This document shows, piece after piece, positions 1 through 7,125 of a stretch of DNA of 22,425 nucleotides. The stretch comes from a virus: positions 1 through 22,425 of the IMG/VR virus record IMGVR_UViG_3300042006_000223. One strand, written 5' to 3'. The position numbers and the translations under genes were made by a program. The number at the start of each line of letters is the position of its first letter. Position 1 is the first letter of the stretch. A model generated the notes under the pieces. That model ran no database searches. It worked only from the letters and a program-made list of their open reading frames with translations, and was not told where the DNA came from.

Positions 1-21
1 ATGAAAAAACACGACTGACCC

Positions 22-50
22 AACGGCCTGGCTTTTTGCCGGGCCGTTTT
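22..50 (+). terminator. Rho-independent terminator of the upstream gene
   Basis: An 11-bp stem (22-32 with 38-48, one G-U pair) closes a TTTTT loop and is followed by a T run at 47-50. A short frame ending at TGA 16-18 just before it is probably the last codons of a gene that begins outside the window. Confidence 0.75.
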
Positions 51-92
51 CTGTCGACTTGGGTAAACTGGCCGCCCTTCGCGGAGGCTGAC

Positions 93-650
93 ATGCAAGA
101 CGACGATTTTTCTCTGTTCAAAAGTGCCATCCAGGGCGTCAAGCCGATCAAGCACGACCGCGCCGACACCGGCAAACCCAAGGCTGACCGCGCGCAGATC
201 GCCAAGCTGCGTCAGTCCGCCACCGTGCGAAGCGACACCACCATCATTGACGGCTTGTCCGACCAGTTCGTGATCGACGTCGGCCCGGAAGACGAGCTGA
301 TGTGGTCCCGCGACGGCGTGCAGGAAAGCCAGATGCGCAAGCTCAAGGTCGGGCAGATCCCGTTCGAAGGCAGTCTCGACCTGCACGGCATGAGCGTGGA
401 AAAGGCTCGGGAAACACTTTGGGCCTTTCTCGCCGAAGCGACCAAATTCGAAATCCGCTGCGTGCGCGTGACGCACGGCAAGGCTGTGCGCCTGGATGGC
501 AAGCGCCCGATGATCAAAAGCCACGTCAACACCTGGCTGCGCCAGCATGCGCAAGTGCTCGGTTTCTGCTCCTGCCAGGCCCGCCACGGCGGCGCCGGCG
601 CGGTTTATGTGATGCTGAAACGGACGATGATGGAAGGCCGCGACGAATAA
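93..650 (+). CDS. smr: Smr domain protein (MutS2 C-terminal-like, YdaL type)
   Basis: This 185-residue protein carries a C-terminal Smr domain (about residues 92-178). Visible signatures are LDLHG at 95-99, THGK at 127-130 and the RHGGAGAVYVMLKR block at 164-177. Stand-alone Smr proteins of this type are small nucleic-acid-binding proteins, some with nicking nuclease activity; the cellular role in Pseudomonas is not well defined. The N-terminal 85 residues are charged and probably flexible. I chose the ATG at 93 because GGAGG at 83-87 sits five bases upstream; a TTG at 36 would place the start inside the terminator hairpin. The folE fragment follows 77 bases downstream on the same strand. This gene looks like intact chromosomal backbone left of the inserted DNA. 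Confidence 0.9.
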   Translation: MQDDDFSLFKSAIQGVKPIKHDRADTGKPKADRAQIAKLRQSATVRSDTTIIDGLSDQFVIDVGPEDELMWSRDGVQESQMRKLKVGQIPFEGSLDLHGMSVEKARETLWAFLAEATKFEIRCVRVTHGKAVRLDGKRPMIKSHVNTWLRQHAQVLGFCSCQARHGGAGAVYVMLKRTMMEGRDE

Positions 651-727
651 AGCCGTCACACCGAACTTGCAGGGTTGTGTCCGCCACCGTACCCTTGCCC
701 TTTGCGAAAATCCCCACAGGTAGTTTC

Positions 728-775
728 ATGTCCCTGGAACAGAATTACACCGCGATGTTTAGGGGTTTTCAGTAG
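728..775 (+). pseudogene. folE: folE 5' fragment (GTP cyclohydrolase I), truncated
   Basis: The frame starts MSLEQNYTA, which is how Pseudomonas GTP cyclohydrolase I (first step of tetrahydrofolate synthesis) begins. After about nine codons the similarity stops (around 755-757) and the frame reaches TAG at 773-775, whereas the full enzyme has roughly 180 residues. The start codon and upstream spacing look intact, so the gene was cut by insertion or rearrangement at its 5' end. The remainder of folE is not in the window. The identification rests on only nine residues plus the adjacency to smr, so it is good but not certain. Another folE copy elsewhere would be needed if this is the only broken one. 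Confidence 0.65.
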
Positions 776-846
776 GTTCTCAGGGTCAATGAAATCAGGG
801 GGTTAGCACCGAGGAAAACCCAGAATTTCATTCTGATCCACAGTTA

Positions 847-867
847 TTGGTACAGAAATTGGTACGG
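847..867 (+). repeat. Tandem direct-repeat doublet A (TTGGTACnG)
   Basis: TTGGTACAG and TTGGTACGG occur 12 bp apart. The form resembles doublets found beside tyrosine-integrase attachment sites at tRNA genes. Two similar doublets lie at 1442 and 3261. The function is inferred from position and form only. Confidence 0.4.
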
Positions 868-890
868 GATTCATATCCCACATACATCGA

Positions 891-930
891 AAAAGCCCCG
901 CATCGTCTGAAACGATGCGGGGCTTTTTTC
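891..930 (+). terminator. Strong rho-independent terminator
   Basis: A long GC-rich perfect stem (AGCCCCGCATCGT with its complement, 4-base loop) is flanked by an A run on the left and six Ts on the right, so it could work in both directions. No intact gene precedes it on the plus strand; it may be the former terminator of a displaced gene. Confidence 0.75.
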
Positions 931-964
931 ATTGTTGAATGATGGCCTGACCGTAAATCGAATG

Positions 965-1150
965 GCGGCTATCGGCCGAGGCTGTGTAAAAACGTTTTCC
1001 AGCGTGACAGGTACTCAAAACCGGACTGGAAATCGCGCTTCTACGTAAAATCCACATCTGCTGACGTGCCGGTAAATTTCAGATTTAACGTAGACGCGCA
1101 CACTGCAATTTTGGCGAAACGTTTTTACACACTCTGGGCCGAAAGCGGCC
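965..1150. mobile_element. MITE-like inverted-repeat element or IS remnant
   Basis: A 15-bp sequence, TGTGTAAAAACGTTT at 983-997, recurs exactly in inverted form at 1117-1131, giving a 149-bp core. The symmetry continues outward imperfectly through GGCCGA-like sequence to about 966 and 1150. Inward, 1035-1052 pairs with 1082-1099 (two mismatches). There is no ORF. It could be a non-autonomous mobile element or the joined ends of an insertion sequence that lost its transposase. The family was not resolved. Confidence 0.6.
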
Positions 1151-1334
1151 GCAGGCTGGATCCGATGATGGATTGGATGCCGCAACCCGCCGGTTCCCCG
1201 CGCTGATTGGCTAAAGGCTCACAGCAGCGTCGCGCTGTAGCAATTTCTAAGCAGCAACAAGAAGTGCCCCAAGAAGCCGCCTGGATGAGACGCCGCGCCT
1301 GTAAGGGATGCGTACTTCGCCTCTTCACTTAGCT

Positions 1335-1362
1335 GGGAGTTCGAATCTCTCCTTCACCGCCA
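1335..1362 (+). tRNA. tRNA-Ser 3' end fragment (attachment-site scar)
   Basis: T-stem GGGAG/CTCTC encloses TTCGAAT, followed by acceptor strand CTTCACC, discriminator G and CCA. An ending in CACCGCCA is characteristic of serine tRNAs. No matching D-arm, anticodon arm or 5' acceptor strand (GGTGAAG) lies upstream, so this is a partial gene. tRNA 3' ends are common integrase targets, and phage phiCTX is known to use a serine tRNA. Serine identity is inferred from the 3' end only. Confidence 0.7.
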
Positions 1363-1376
1363 TATTCAGTAAACGC

Positions 1377-1411
1377 AAACCCCTGATTTTCTTAGAGAAA
1401 GTCGGGGGTTT
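1377..1411 (+). terminator. Terminator downstream of the tRNA fragment
   Basis: AAACCCCTGA pairs with TCGGGGGTTT (one G-U) around a further weak inner stem, followed by a T-rich stretch. It sits 15 bases after the tRNA CCA end, where a tRNA terminator is expected. Confidence 0.65.
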
Positions 1412-1441
1412 GTGGTTTTAGGTGTCCGAAAAATGGGCATA

Positions 1442-1461
1442 TGGGACAGATCTGGGACAGA
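1442..1461 (+). repeat. Tandem direct-repeat doublet B (TGGGACAGA)
   Basis: TGGGACAGA occurs twice with an 11-bp period, 80 bases after the tRNA 3' end. Position and form suit integrase arm-type sites of an island attached at that tRNA; this is an inference. Confidence 0.45.
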
Positions 1462-1567
1462 TGCGCCATTTCGGTGCGGAAATGAGCCTCCAGGATTGAG
1501 TGCCTGAGCTACCCTGTATTAGCTGCGCAAATCAGTCTTCCGAATCTTTGATCCAGGGACGATCAAC

Positions 1568-1786
1568 ATGCCAAGTAATGCAGATTCCAATATCACCACT
1601 GCCGATGCGCTGACACTGTTGTTGCACAACCAGCATGCGCTGGGCGCAGCGATAGAAGAGATTACACATTGGATATCGGGAGCTGGTGCAGATGATGTTG
1701 CCGATAACGCAATCGTGGCCTTGGCAACGCTGGACACTAACGCAGCAGCGATCACAGACGCGATCATGCGGCTACGGAAGGTTTAA
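1568..1786 (+). CDS. Small hypothetical protein, paralogue of the 5552 gene
   Basis: This 72-residue soluble, probably all-helical protein has no function I recognise. AGGGA lies about eight bases before the ATG. It aligns over nearly its whole length with the 73-residue product at 5552-5773: both run from A/SD-x-L, then NQ-x-x-L-x-AA/AL, DVADN or DVGDN, to a C-terminal K/R-rich helix. Similar small proteins occur in Pseudomonas accessory regions. It stands alone just inside the tRNA-associated scar, and no partner gene on the same strand is close. The shared pattern is the main evidence that both are real genes. Confidence 0.7.
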   Translation: MPSNADSNITTADALTLLLHNQHALGAAIEEITHWISGAGADDVADNAIVALATLDTNAAAITDAIMRLRKV

Positions 1787-1915
1787 GGGGAGATCTTTGC
1801 TGGCAGCACGCGGTCTAAACGCAAAGTTCAGTCCGCGAGCTCCAGTAGCTTAGACAGCGTTCACCGTCGCAATCTAGACATGGATTCGGCTGGCCAGCTC
1901 TCTCGGGCCGTAGAG

Positions 1916-2167
1916 TCACACTATGTGCTTACGTGACGACGTGAAATAAGCCGTTCGATCGCTGATCGCCGGGATGACCCCAGCGCACACTGCATCTACG
2001 ATGAGCTGTCGAGTAGCCTTCACGTCGAGCGTCTTGCCTACATTCTTTTGCATGAGTTGCCTGCTAATAAAATAGCGGCCACAGGCAGAACAGTCGATGA
2101 CCTGCCAATCCCCCACTTCATATTGAAGCTCTGCATTTTCCCAACAAATCCAGCACATACATCTCAT
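1916..2167 (-). CDS. Small zinc-ribbon-like hypothetical protein
   Basis: This 83-residue protein has a CWIC pair near its N-terminus and a CSACG pair about 20 residues later, the spacing of a small zinc ribbon. The pattern suggests a metal-binding module that contacts nucleic acid or protein, but no family was recognised. The ATG at 2167 is preceded by GGAGGGG at good spacing, which supports this start. It is convergent with the gene at 1568 and divergent from the pair starting at 2463. The C-terminal half is mixed helical sequence with no obvious domain. Confidence 0.7.
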   Translation of the reverse strand: MRCMCWICWENAELQYEVGDWQVIDCSACGRYFISRQLMQKNVGKTLDVKATRQLIVDAVCAGVIPAISDRTAYFTSSRKHIV

Positions 2168-2334
2168 GAATTCCCCTCCGTGACCAATGGATTGCGCCAG
2201 AAAAAGGCTGGTTCAATTCAGAGGGGCGACTGGAATGACCGTCGGTCGTATTAAGTGCGCAAATGCACGAAACACTAATTATGACCTATTGCGGCTATTA
2301 GCCACTAGTGGATGGAACGACGTTTATGTTCAAT

Positions 2335-2367
2335 AGGCCCCCACATTTGACCTAGGTATGGGGGCCT
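2335..2367 (+). terminator. Terminator-like hairpin
   Basis: AGGCCCCCA at 2335-2343 pairs perfectly with TGGGGGCCT at 2359-2367. The tail is only weakly T-rich (GTTTC). It lies in the gap between the divergent genes at 2167 and 2463, so it might act as a terminator or another RNA structure. Confidence 0.4.
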
Positions 2368-2462
2368 GTTTCATGCGCCGTGGAAACCAGACGTCCCAGG
2401 ACTGGTCTACCATCCTCCTACCGCTTGGCTTGCTGCAGCCACTCATTATTTAAAGGATGCCC

Positions 2463-2786
2463 ATGTGCTTTTATGCAGGTCTGGCCACCGTCACCGTGTT
2501 GGCCCGCTATCAAGGGCGGGAGCCGGCCGAGCTAACCAGTCTCGAATGCCCGGTGCGCCTCATTCATGTGGGCTTCGGTCGCGTCCGCGTTGAACTGCAG
2601 CATTACCTACAAGGCCCCAAGGAGGCCAACGCGCTACGGGTGATGTTGCCGCATGGAACAATGGTGCAGGGGCTCTTGATCGACGGGTCTAACCAACCCA
2701 CCGGCGGCTGGCTGCTGATCGACGTCGAGCAGTACGATTTGGCGCTTGAGCAACCGGGGACCCTGAATGGATGGCAATGGCAATGA
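2463..2786 (+). CDS. Hypothetical protein, first gene of a pair
   Basis: This 107-residue soluble protein was not recognised. Its composition is beta-rich with a central motif GFGRVRVELQHYLQG. The ATG at 2463 is chosen because AAAGGA at 2452-2457 is five bases upstream; the in-frame ATG at 2457 overlaps that ribosome site. Its stop TGA at 2784-2786 overlaps the start region of the next gene, so the two are probably translated together. It belongs to the accessory stretch between the tRNA scar and the Detocs operon. Codon use resembles the Pseudomonas backbone more than the AT-rich genes further right. Confidence 0.65.
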   Translation: MCFYAGLATVTVLARYQGREPAELTSLECPVRLIHVGFGRVRVELQHYLQGPKEANALRVMLPHGTMVQGLLIDGSNQPTGGWLLIDVEQYDLALEQPGTLNGWQWQ

Positions 2787-3028
2787 TTGACCACGACGAA
2801 TTTGCCGCACTTAACCTGCCGCGTTCTGTGCATGCGCAAGCGCTGAGGTTGCTCGCTGGCATCGTCCAGGCAAACACCCTGGCCGACACGCTGCACGCCG
2901 CCGACCGAGCCGAAGGTTTCACCCTGGGCATTGAAACGGTGAAAGCACTCAACCTCGGGGCCATCGAAGGGCTGTACCTGATATTCGACCGCGCTTTACA
3001 GGCGCGTCAGCGGGAACTGAATAGATGA
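2771..3028 (+). CDS. Hypothetical protein, second gene of a pair
   Basis: This product has up to 85 residues, is helical and soluble, and was not recognised. Three in-frame ATGs compete (2771, 2777, 2783). The last forms an ATGA overlap with the upstream stop, a common coupling arrangement, and would give 81 residues beginning MIDHDEF. No strong ribosome site separates the options. The protein is rich in Ala and Leu with alternating hydrophobic positions, which suggests a helical bundle. It is co-oriented and overlapping with the gene at 2463, so the two probably work together. Confidence 0.6.
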   Translation: MAMAMIDHDEFAALNLPRSVHAQALRLLAGIVQANTLADTLHAADRAEGFTLGIETVKALNLGAIEGLYLIFDRALQARQRELNR

Positions 3029-3260
3029 TCGGCGAAGGCATTCACGTGGAAGCTCTGAGTCTTTGACTCTCGCTTCGGCTTTACGCTTGCTCGTGATCAC
3101 TCAGTGTCAACTGCGCCATGAGTTGCTCTCGCACACTCCGATTGTGCTCGAGTATTTTGGCCGTTTAGCCCCTACCCTATGTGCTTATTGAGCCTCAGCG
3201 CATAACGCCATTACATGCACACACGCATGATTGGCATTGAATGGCATGGATTGGCGCACG

Positions 3261-3281
3261 GTTTGCCCCATGTTTGCCCCA
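3261..3281 (-). repeat. Tandem direct-repeat doublet C (TGGGGCAAAC)
   Basis: On the minus strand TGGGGCAAAC occurs twice with an 11-bp period. It has the form of doublets A and B but the opposite orientation, as expected if it marks the other side of an inserted segment. Role inferred. Confidence 0.4.
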
Positions 3282-3662
3282 CCCTCTTCTGCTCCAACTA
3301 CCCGAAACCAAACTGCTCAACCTTCAGCATTCGGCATGAACAGCCCCCAGAAAACATCAACAAGGGCACTGAAGCAGCAATCCCTCTCCTTCTTCACCGT
3401 CTCACTGGCGCAGTGCTAGCATCAACGACTCAAATATGATCATCATGCCCTATCCGTTATTCATCAGAATTGTGGATTGATGGCTTGGATTGAATCGGGG
3501 CGACATATTTTCGATGCAGACATGAATTGGATTGCCTACCTTGCAAATAATCAGGCTGGTCTGCTGAAAGCGGTAATTGCCTAGGAGCGATAAGTGGGTT
3601 GTCATGCATGAATCACTCTGGAAAGCCGGTTCTATGGAATCCAAATGAGCGGATAATCGGAT

Positions 3663-3770
3663 CGCCCGTCCTGCCCGACCTTGTCGTGCCTTTAGAGCTT
3701 CGCGGCCCTCGCGTCCGTCCAGACCTTCGTGACCATCTCGCCCGACGAGACCTGCTCGTCCGAGGAGCGG
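3663..3770 (-). pseudogene. Collagen-like (G-X-Y) coding relic
   Basis: One minus-strand frame reads GRAGLVGRDGHEGLDGREG, a clear glycine-every-third-residue pattern, then degenerates. The frame opens just after an in-frame stop and has no start codon with a ribosome site. Collagen-like repeats occur in phage fibre and surface proteins, so this may be a fragment of such a gene. Chance is not excluded in a GC-rich 9-bp periodic stretch. Confidence 0.3.
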
Positions 3771-3968
3771 ATGGTCCGACTCACTGTGTTCAGCTGCTTA
3801 CCCAATAAGGGATGTGATCGAGTACATGGCTTTCGGAGACAATCGTTAAGAATATCCAAAATTTTATAAAAGAGGATAAAAAATGAGAAAAAATGGAGAC
3901 AGATTTATTCATCGCCAAAATACTAGAAAATGATCTGCCCCTTCTATTGCTTATTTACATTCAACGCC

Positions 3969-5162
3969 CTATTCGTTACTAGACTCATTCAACTTCCTAC
4001 TCGCGCGCCCGTCTTCTGTTCCGCGGGCAAAAACATATCCTGCAATGGTACCAAGCAGCGTACCAAGAATCTCCTTACTCAACTTCTCACCCGTCCCCAG
4101 AATAATGATCGTAATAAGCATAAATGCCATACCAACGACTTCAACAAGTGACCGATTTACGATTAGCGCCTTAGCTACATCATCAGTGAAGACCTTAAGC
4201 CCCAAAAACAAAAACAACAATACACCAATCATCCCGTATACAGCGTAAACCAACCTAATATCAGTGCTTTCACGGCGCGCCTCGTCTTGCTTCTCCAACT
4301 TTTTAAACTCGATAATGAAATTAGACAATGCCTTTCGCTTATCCCTCAAGCTGTCTCGCTCCTGCGTGCGCAAAGCTTTCAATGCGGACTCAGCGGCTTT
4401 TTTACTCTCTATAACCGCTTCAAAATATTCATTTTGCAAGCTTAAATATACGGCCTCGTGCCCCTTCAAATATAGCTTTTTTAAAACTAACACTCTAGCA
4501 CCAAGCTCTTCCTCTCCTAATGACTCGCCACCAGCCAACCCAACCCAAGATTCGTCATCAATACTAAAACCTATTAACCCAAGACCATCATCACGAGTAC
4601 TTTTTTTCTTTCGATAACTGGATATTACTTCACTAGCTGCGGCACGTGCAGCCTTCATATAACTCGCTTCGGAAGAAACATCCCGATCAAACATAGCATC
4701 AAAACTTGAGCGATTCCAGAAATCTCCCGAAAAACCAATTGCACCTCTAAGCGATTGTTTTAAAAGAGCTAAAGCCTGCTGATATTTTTCGTCATCTAGC
4801 TTGCCTGGCTGAAGACTTTCAATTAACACCTGAGACCTTTTCCAACTACTTTCAGAGTTGGTGTCAGGAGGCGTTTTTTGAATTTGCGCCTCCTGAATCT
4901 TAACCAATAAATCATCAAGCACTTTAATATTTCTTTCGTGCATCCTTATATCCGACTTAGCTTGACGCAAATCATCTTCAACCAAAGGCGCAACAATGCT
5001 CTCTCCAGCTTCATCTGCATACATCAAAGGGCAATACACTAAACATAGGAAGACAAATAAACTTTTTAGACACTGAAACATTAACAGCTTTAGCTGCACA
5101 TTTGAAAACTCCGAAAACAACACAAAATTATCAAAAATGGACGACCCGTTTATTTTTAACAA
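3969..5162 (-). CDS. Unrecognised coiled-coil membrane protein
   Basis: This 397-residue protein was not recognised. It has a hydrophobic segment at about 31-48 (signal peptide or anchor), a long charged helical region with likely coiled coil at about 235-300, then two membrane segments (about 304-325 and 340-356) and a glycine-containing hydrophobic stretch (ILGTLLGTIAGYVF, 366-379). The start at 5162 has AAGGA 11 bases upstream; an ATG at 5081 would give a more classic signal peptide but lacks a ribosome site. The gene is markedly AT-rich, like the Detocs operon and unlike the phage genes, which suggests acquisition. It is transcribed in the same direction as Detocs but separated from it by a terminator and a plus-strand gene, so it is not obviously part of that operon. 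A membrane-located defence or stress role is possible but unproven. Confidence 0.8.
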   Translation of the reverse strand: MLKINGSSIFDNFVLFSEFSNVQLKLLMFQCLKSLFVFLCLVYCPLMYADEAGESIVAPLVEDDLRQAKSDIRMHERNIKVLDDLLVKIQEAQIQKTPPDTNSESSWKRSQVLIESLQPGKLDDEKYQQALALLKQSLRGAIGFSGDFWNRSSFDAMFDRDVSSEASYMKAARAAASEVISSYRKKKSTRDDGLGLIGFSIDDESWVGLAGGESLGEEELGARVLVLKKLYLKGHEAVYLSLQNEYFEAVIESKKAAESALKALRTQERDSLRDKRKALSNFIIEFKKLEKQDEARRESTDIRLVYAVYGMIGVLLFLFLGLKVFTDDVAKALIVNRSLVEVVGMAFMLITIIILGTGEKLSKEILGTLLGTIAGYVFARGTEDGRASRKLNESSNE

Positions 5163-5189
5163 GAGTTCTGTTCCTTAGATAGCTCACAA

Positions 5190-5510
5190 ATTAATGGCTA
5201 TATGCTATCAATAATTTCCCAATCTGTCTGTCCATAAAATTCAAAGTGCTCCCGAGCTTCACGGATGCGAATAAACCTCGTTTTCACCATTACGGATCAA
5301 CGCCCCCACTTCCCGGCCACGCCGATTCGTACCTCCAATGCCACCAATCTCCGCCACAGCTGCCCCACTCTCCCGCCGTTGCTCCATCGCGCCGATGACG
5401 GATTGGAGATAGCTCCTCGTCTGCACCCCGTCCAGCCTAGCTACACGCTCGAAAATGCCACGCTTTGTAGCAAAATATAAGCATGCAGCATTTACTACGC
5501 ACAAAGTCAC
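5190..5510 (-). pseudogene. Probable frameshifted ORF, unknown product
   Basis: A minus-strand frame from 5510 ends at 5259 with ...NGENEVYSHP. Immediately overlapping, another frame (5279-5190) reads IREAREHFEFYGQTDWEIID, which looks like natural C-terminal protein sequence. A one-base shift near 5262 would join them into one protein of about 105 residues. The family was not recognised and there is no good ribosome site. It may be the decayed end of a gene, or the two frames may be unrelated. Confidence 0.3.
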
Positions 5511-5551
5511 TGTCCGTACTATGCTCTTCCTTTTTCGAAGGCAACGATGCT

Positions 5552-5773
5552 ATGGCAGACGAATATTCGTTATCGGACGTACTTGAAAGGATGTACCAAA
5601 ATCAGCTCGGGCTGGAGGCGGCACTAATGGAGCTGACGCTTCATCTAGAAAAACAAGGCTGGGTCGACGTCGGTGACAACGTTCGCGGCTCATTGTGGGC
5701 GATTGGCGAGAACGCCGGGCATATCAAGCAAGGATTTGCAAAACTTAAATCAAATAATGGGAATCAAAAGTAG
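5552..5773 (+). CDS. Small hypothetical protein, paralogue of the 1568 gene
   Basis: This 73-residue helical protein, starting MADEYSLSDVLER, has no known function. It is homologous by eye to the 72-residue product at 1568: the NQ-x-x-LEAAL, ELTLHLEKQG and DVGDNVRG segments line up without gaps. GAAGG at 5536-5540 precedes the ATG at 5552 at a rather long spacing. A longer frame from 5483 exists, but its extra residues do not match the paralogue. The gene points toward the end of the Detocs operon and is separated from it by the operon terminator. Confidence 0.7.
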   Translation: MADEYSLSDVLERMYQNQLGLEAALMELTLHLEKQGWVDVGDNVRGSLWAIGENAGHIKQGFAKLKSNNGNQK

Positions 5774-5837
5774 TATATTTACTGTTGATAAAATCGCGTA
5801 AGCTCTCGAGGATTGATTTATACATCAAAGGCTAGAT

Positions 5838-5868
5838 AAAAAAAGGCCGTAGCTTTTAGCTCGCGGCC
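5838..5868 (-). terminator. Rho-independent terminator of the Detocs operon
   Basis: On the minus strand GGCCGCGAGCT pairs with AGCTACGGCC (one bulge) over a 3-base loop and is followed by seven Ts. It begins 13 bases after the dtcC stop codon, so it should end the three-gene transcript. Confidence 0.85.
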
Positions 5869-5880
5869 CTGTGAGTTCAA

Positions 5881-7125
5881 TTAGATCTCATCGTCAATTG
5901 GAACAAGCTTTGACAGCGCGAATTCGTATAAAAACTGTGAACTAGCATATGCTGCAAAATCATGAAAATCGTCTGATTTTTCAGAGTCACCAAAATCACA
6001 AACCGACTTTATGGAGAAACATAGAGGTTTTGGGTGAGATGCGTACTCAGCGGCCGCAAATACGGAGTAGCTTTCCATTTCAATGCCAATTAAATTTTTG
6101 TGCCGCTCTTTGGCCTGCTCCATAATTTCAGTAGATTGAATAACTGACCCACCGCTACCCATTGGCCCAATTATCACCTTGGGAGGATGATCAGGTCGCT
6201 TATGATCATAGTTTCGCCAGATTCGATCAATTATTGATTTATCATCACCAGCAGCTTTGATATCCGTCCTCAAAGAGTCATTCAATCGACGCTGATAAAG
6301 GGCAGGTAAAAATTTAGTGCGTGACTCGGCTTTAACATATGCCAGCTTACCACTGCCCAAGTCAAAACATGGGTCAGACACCAATATATCTCCCATCGCG
6401 GTCTTAGATTTAAGCCCCGCACATATCCCTGTAATGCCTAAATATTTAGGCCGAAAGCTATTTATCAACTTTGAAGCAAAAACTGCAGCGGATGGCATAC
6501 CCATCTCCGGAGACGCAACCGCTACAACTTTGAGGCTTTTTGTAGCACTCTTAAAAGTACCTTGATGATACCTAGCATCATCATGAGGAATTCTGAACTC
6601 TTCCCAATTCGCATCTAGATCGAGAATGCTCTTGAGTTCCTCTTCGAGCGCGACAAAAACACATAAGTCGATATGATAATTTGTACCATCCGCCTTATAT
6701 GGCGGTATATTTGATTCATTCAGATACTCGACTACCGCTTTTATATCACCCTGCCATGACAAATCAGAATACGAAAATGTTATAAAACGCCACAAAGGAA
6801 AGTTGAACTCTTCCACTGCAGCTTGAGCACCATCCTCATAAGCGCTCATTCCAATCACATAAGTAGGCTTTATAGCCCTATTATTATTTTTTATGAAATC
6901 CAAAAGCTCTAGACCTAGACCGGTCTCAACAGGCATATCGGCCCGCTTTGGTATATTTATATCTAAAATTATTAGCTCATATTTATTATTAGATAGGAGC
7001 TGTTTCGCCTCAATGAGATCACCCGCGATACTAACTCGAGAATACGCCATATCCACTGCCGACATGACTGCTTCCGTGACTAATCGCTTCTTCTCTAATT
7101 CGTCTTCAACGATTAAAACTCTCAT
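5881..7125 (-). CDS. dtcC: Detocs effector DtcC: receiver fused to nucleoside-phosphorylase/MTAN-like domain
   Basis: This 414-residue protein has a receiver domain (about 1-138; acidic pair E7/D8, phosphoacceptor D55, S94) joined to a phosphorylase-superfamily domain (about 150-407). The latter shows the MTAN-type landmarks VALEEEL with E163, ITGICAG at 231-237, GDILVSD at 245-251, EMES with E351, and CDFGD with D377; these match E. coli MTAN Glu12, Glu174 and Asp197 by pattern. In Detocs the phosphorylated effector cleaves the N-glycosidic bond of ATP, depleting ATP and aborting phage growth. The ATG at 7125 overlaps the dtcB end by about 20 nt and has AAGGAAG upstream. An alternative upstream start adds only six residues. 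The switch lysine expected near residue 117 is not seen. The ATP-cleaving activity is known for the family and inferred here. Confidence 0.88.
   Translation of the reverse strand: MRVLIVEDELEKKRLVTEAVMSAVDMAYSRVSIAGDLIEAKQLLSNNKYELIILDINIPKRADMPVETGLGLELLDFIKNNNRAIKPTYVIGMSAYEDGAQAAVEEFNFPLWRFITFSYSDLSWQGDIKAVVEYLNESNIPPYKADGTNYHIDLCVFVALEEELKSILDLDANWEEFRIPHDDARYHQGTFKSATKSLKVVAVASPEMGMPSAAVFASKLINSFRPKYLGITGICAGLKSKTAMGDILVSDPCFDLGSGKLAYVKAESRTKFLPALYQRRLNDSLRTDIKAAGDDKSIIDRIWRNYDHKRPDHPPKVIIGPMGSGGSVIQSTEIMEQAKERHKNLIGIEMESYSVFAAAEYASHPKPLCFSIKSVCDFGDSEKSDDFHDFAAYASSQFLYEFALSKLVPIDDEI

Larger units (their letters stand above)
3029..3968. other. Gene-poor stretch of about 940 bp
   Basis: No ORF here has both a credible ribosome site and natural-looking protein sequence. 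The stretch contains repeat doublet C (3261-3281) and a short collagen-like relic on the minus strand (3665-3770). Base composition drops sharply to AT-rich from about 3830, just before the membrane-protein gene, which marks a likely junction between DNA of different origin. Confidence 0.6.

Noticed and set aside
1250-1362. A complete tRNA ending at 1362
   Set aside because: Upstream sequence does not form an anticodon arm or a 5' acceptor strand matching CTTCACC.
3215-3439. Two overlapping short plus-strand ORFs
   Set aside because: No ribosome site, irregular composition, and they overlap the repeat doublet C.
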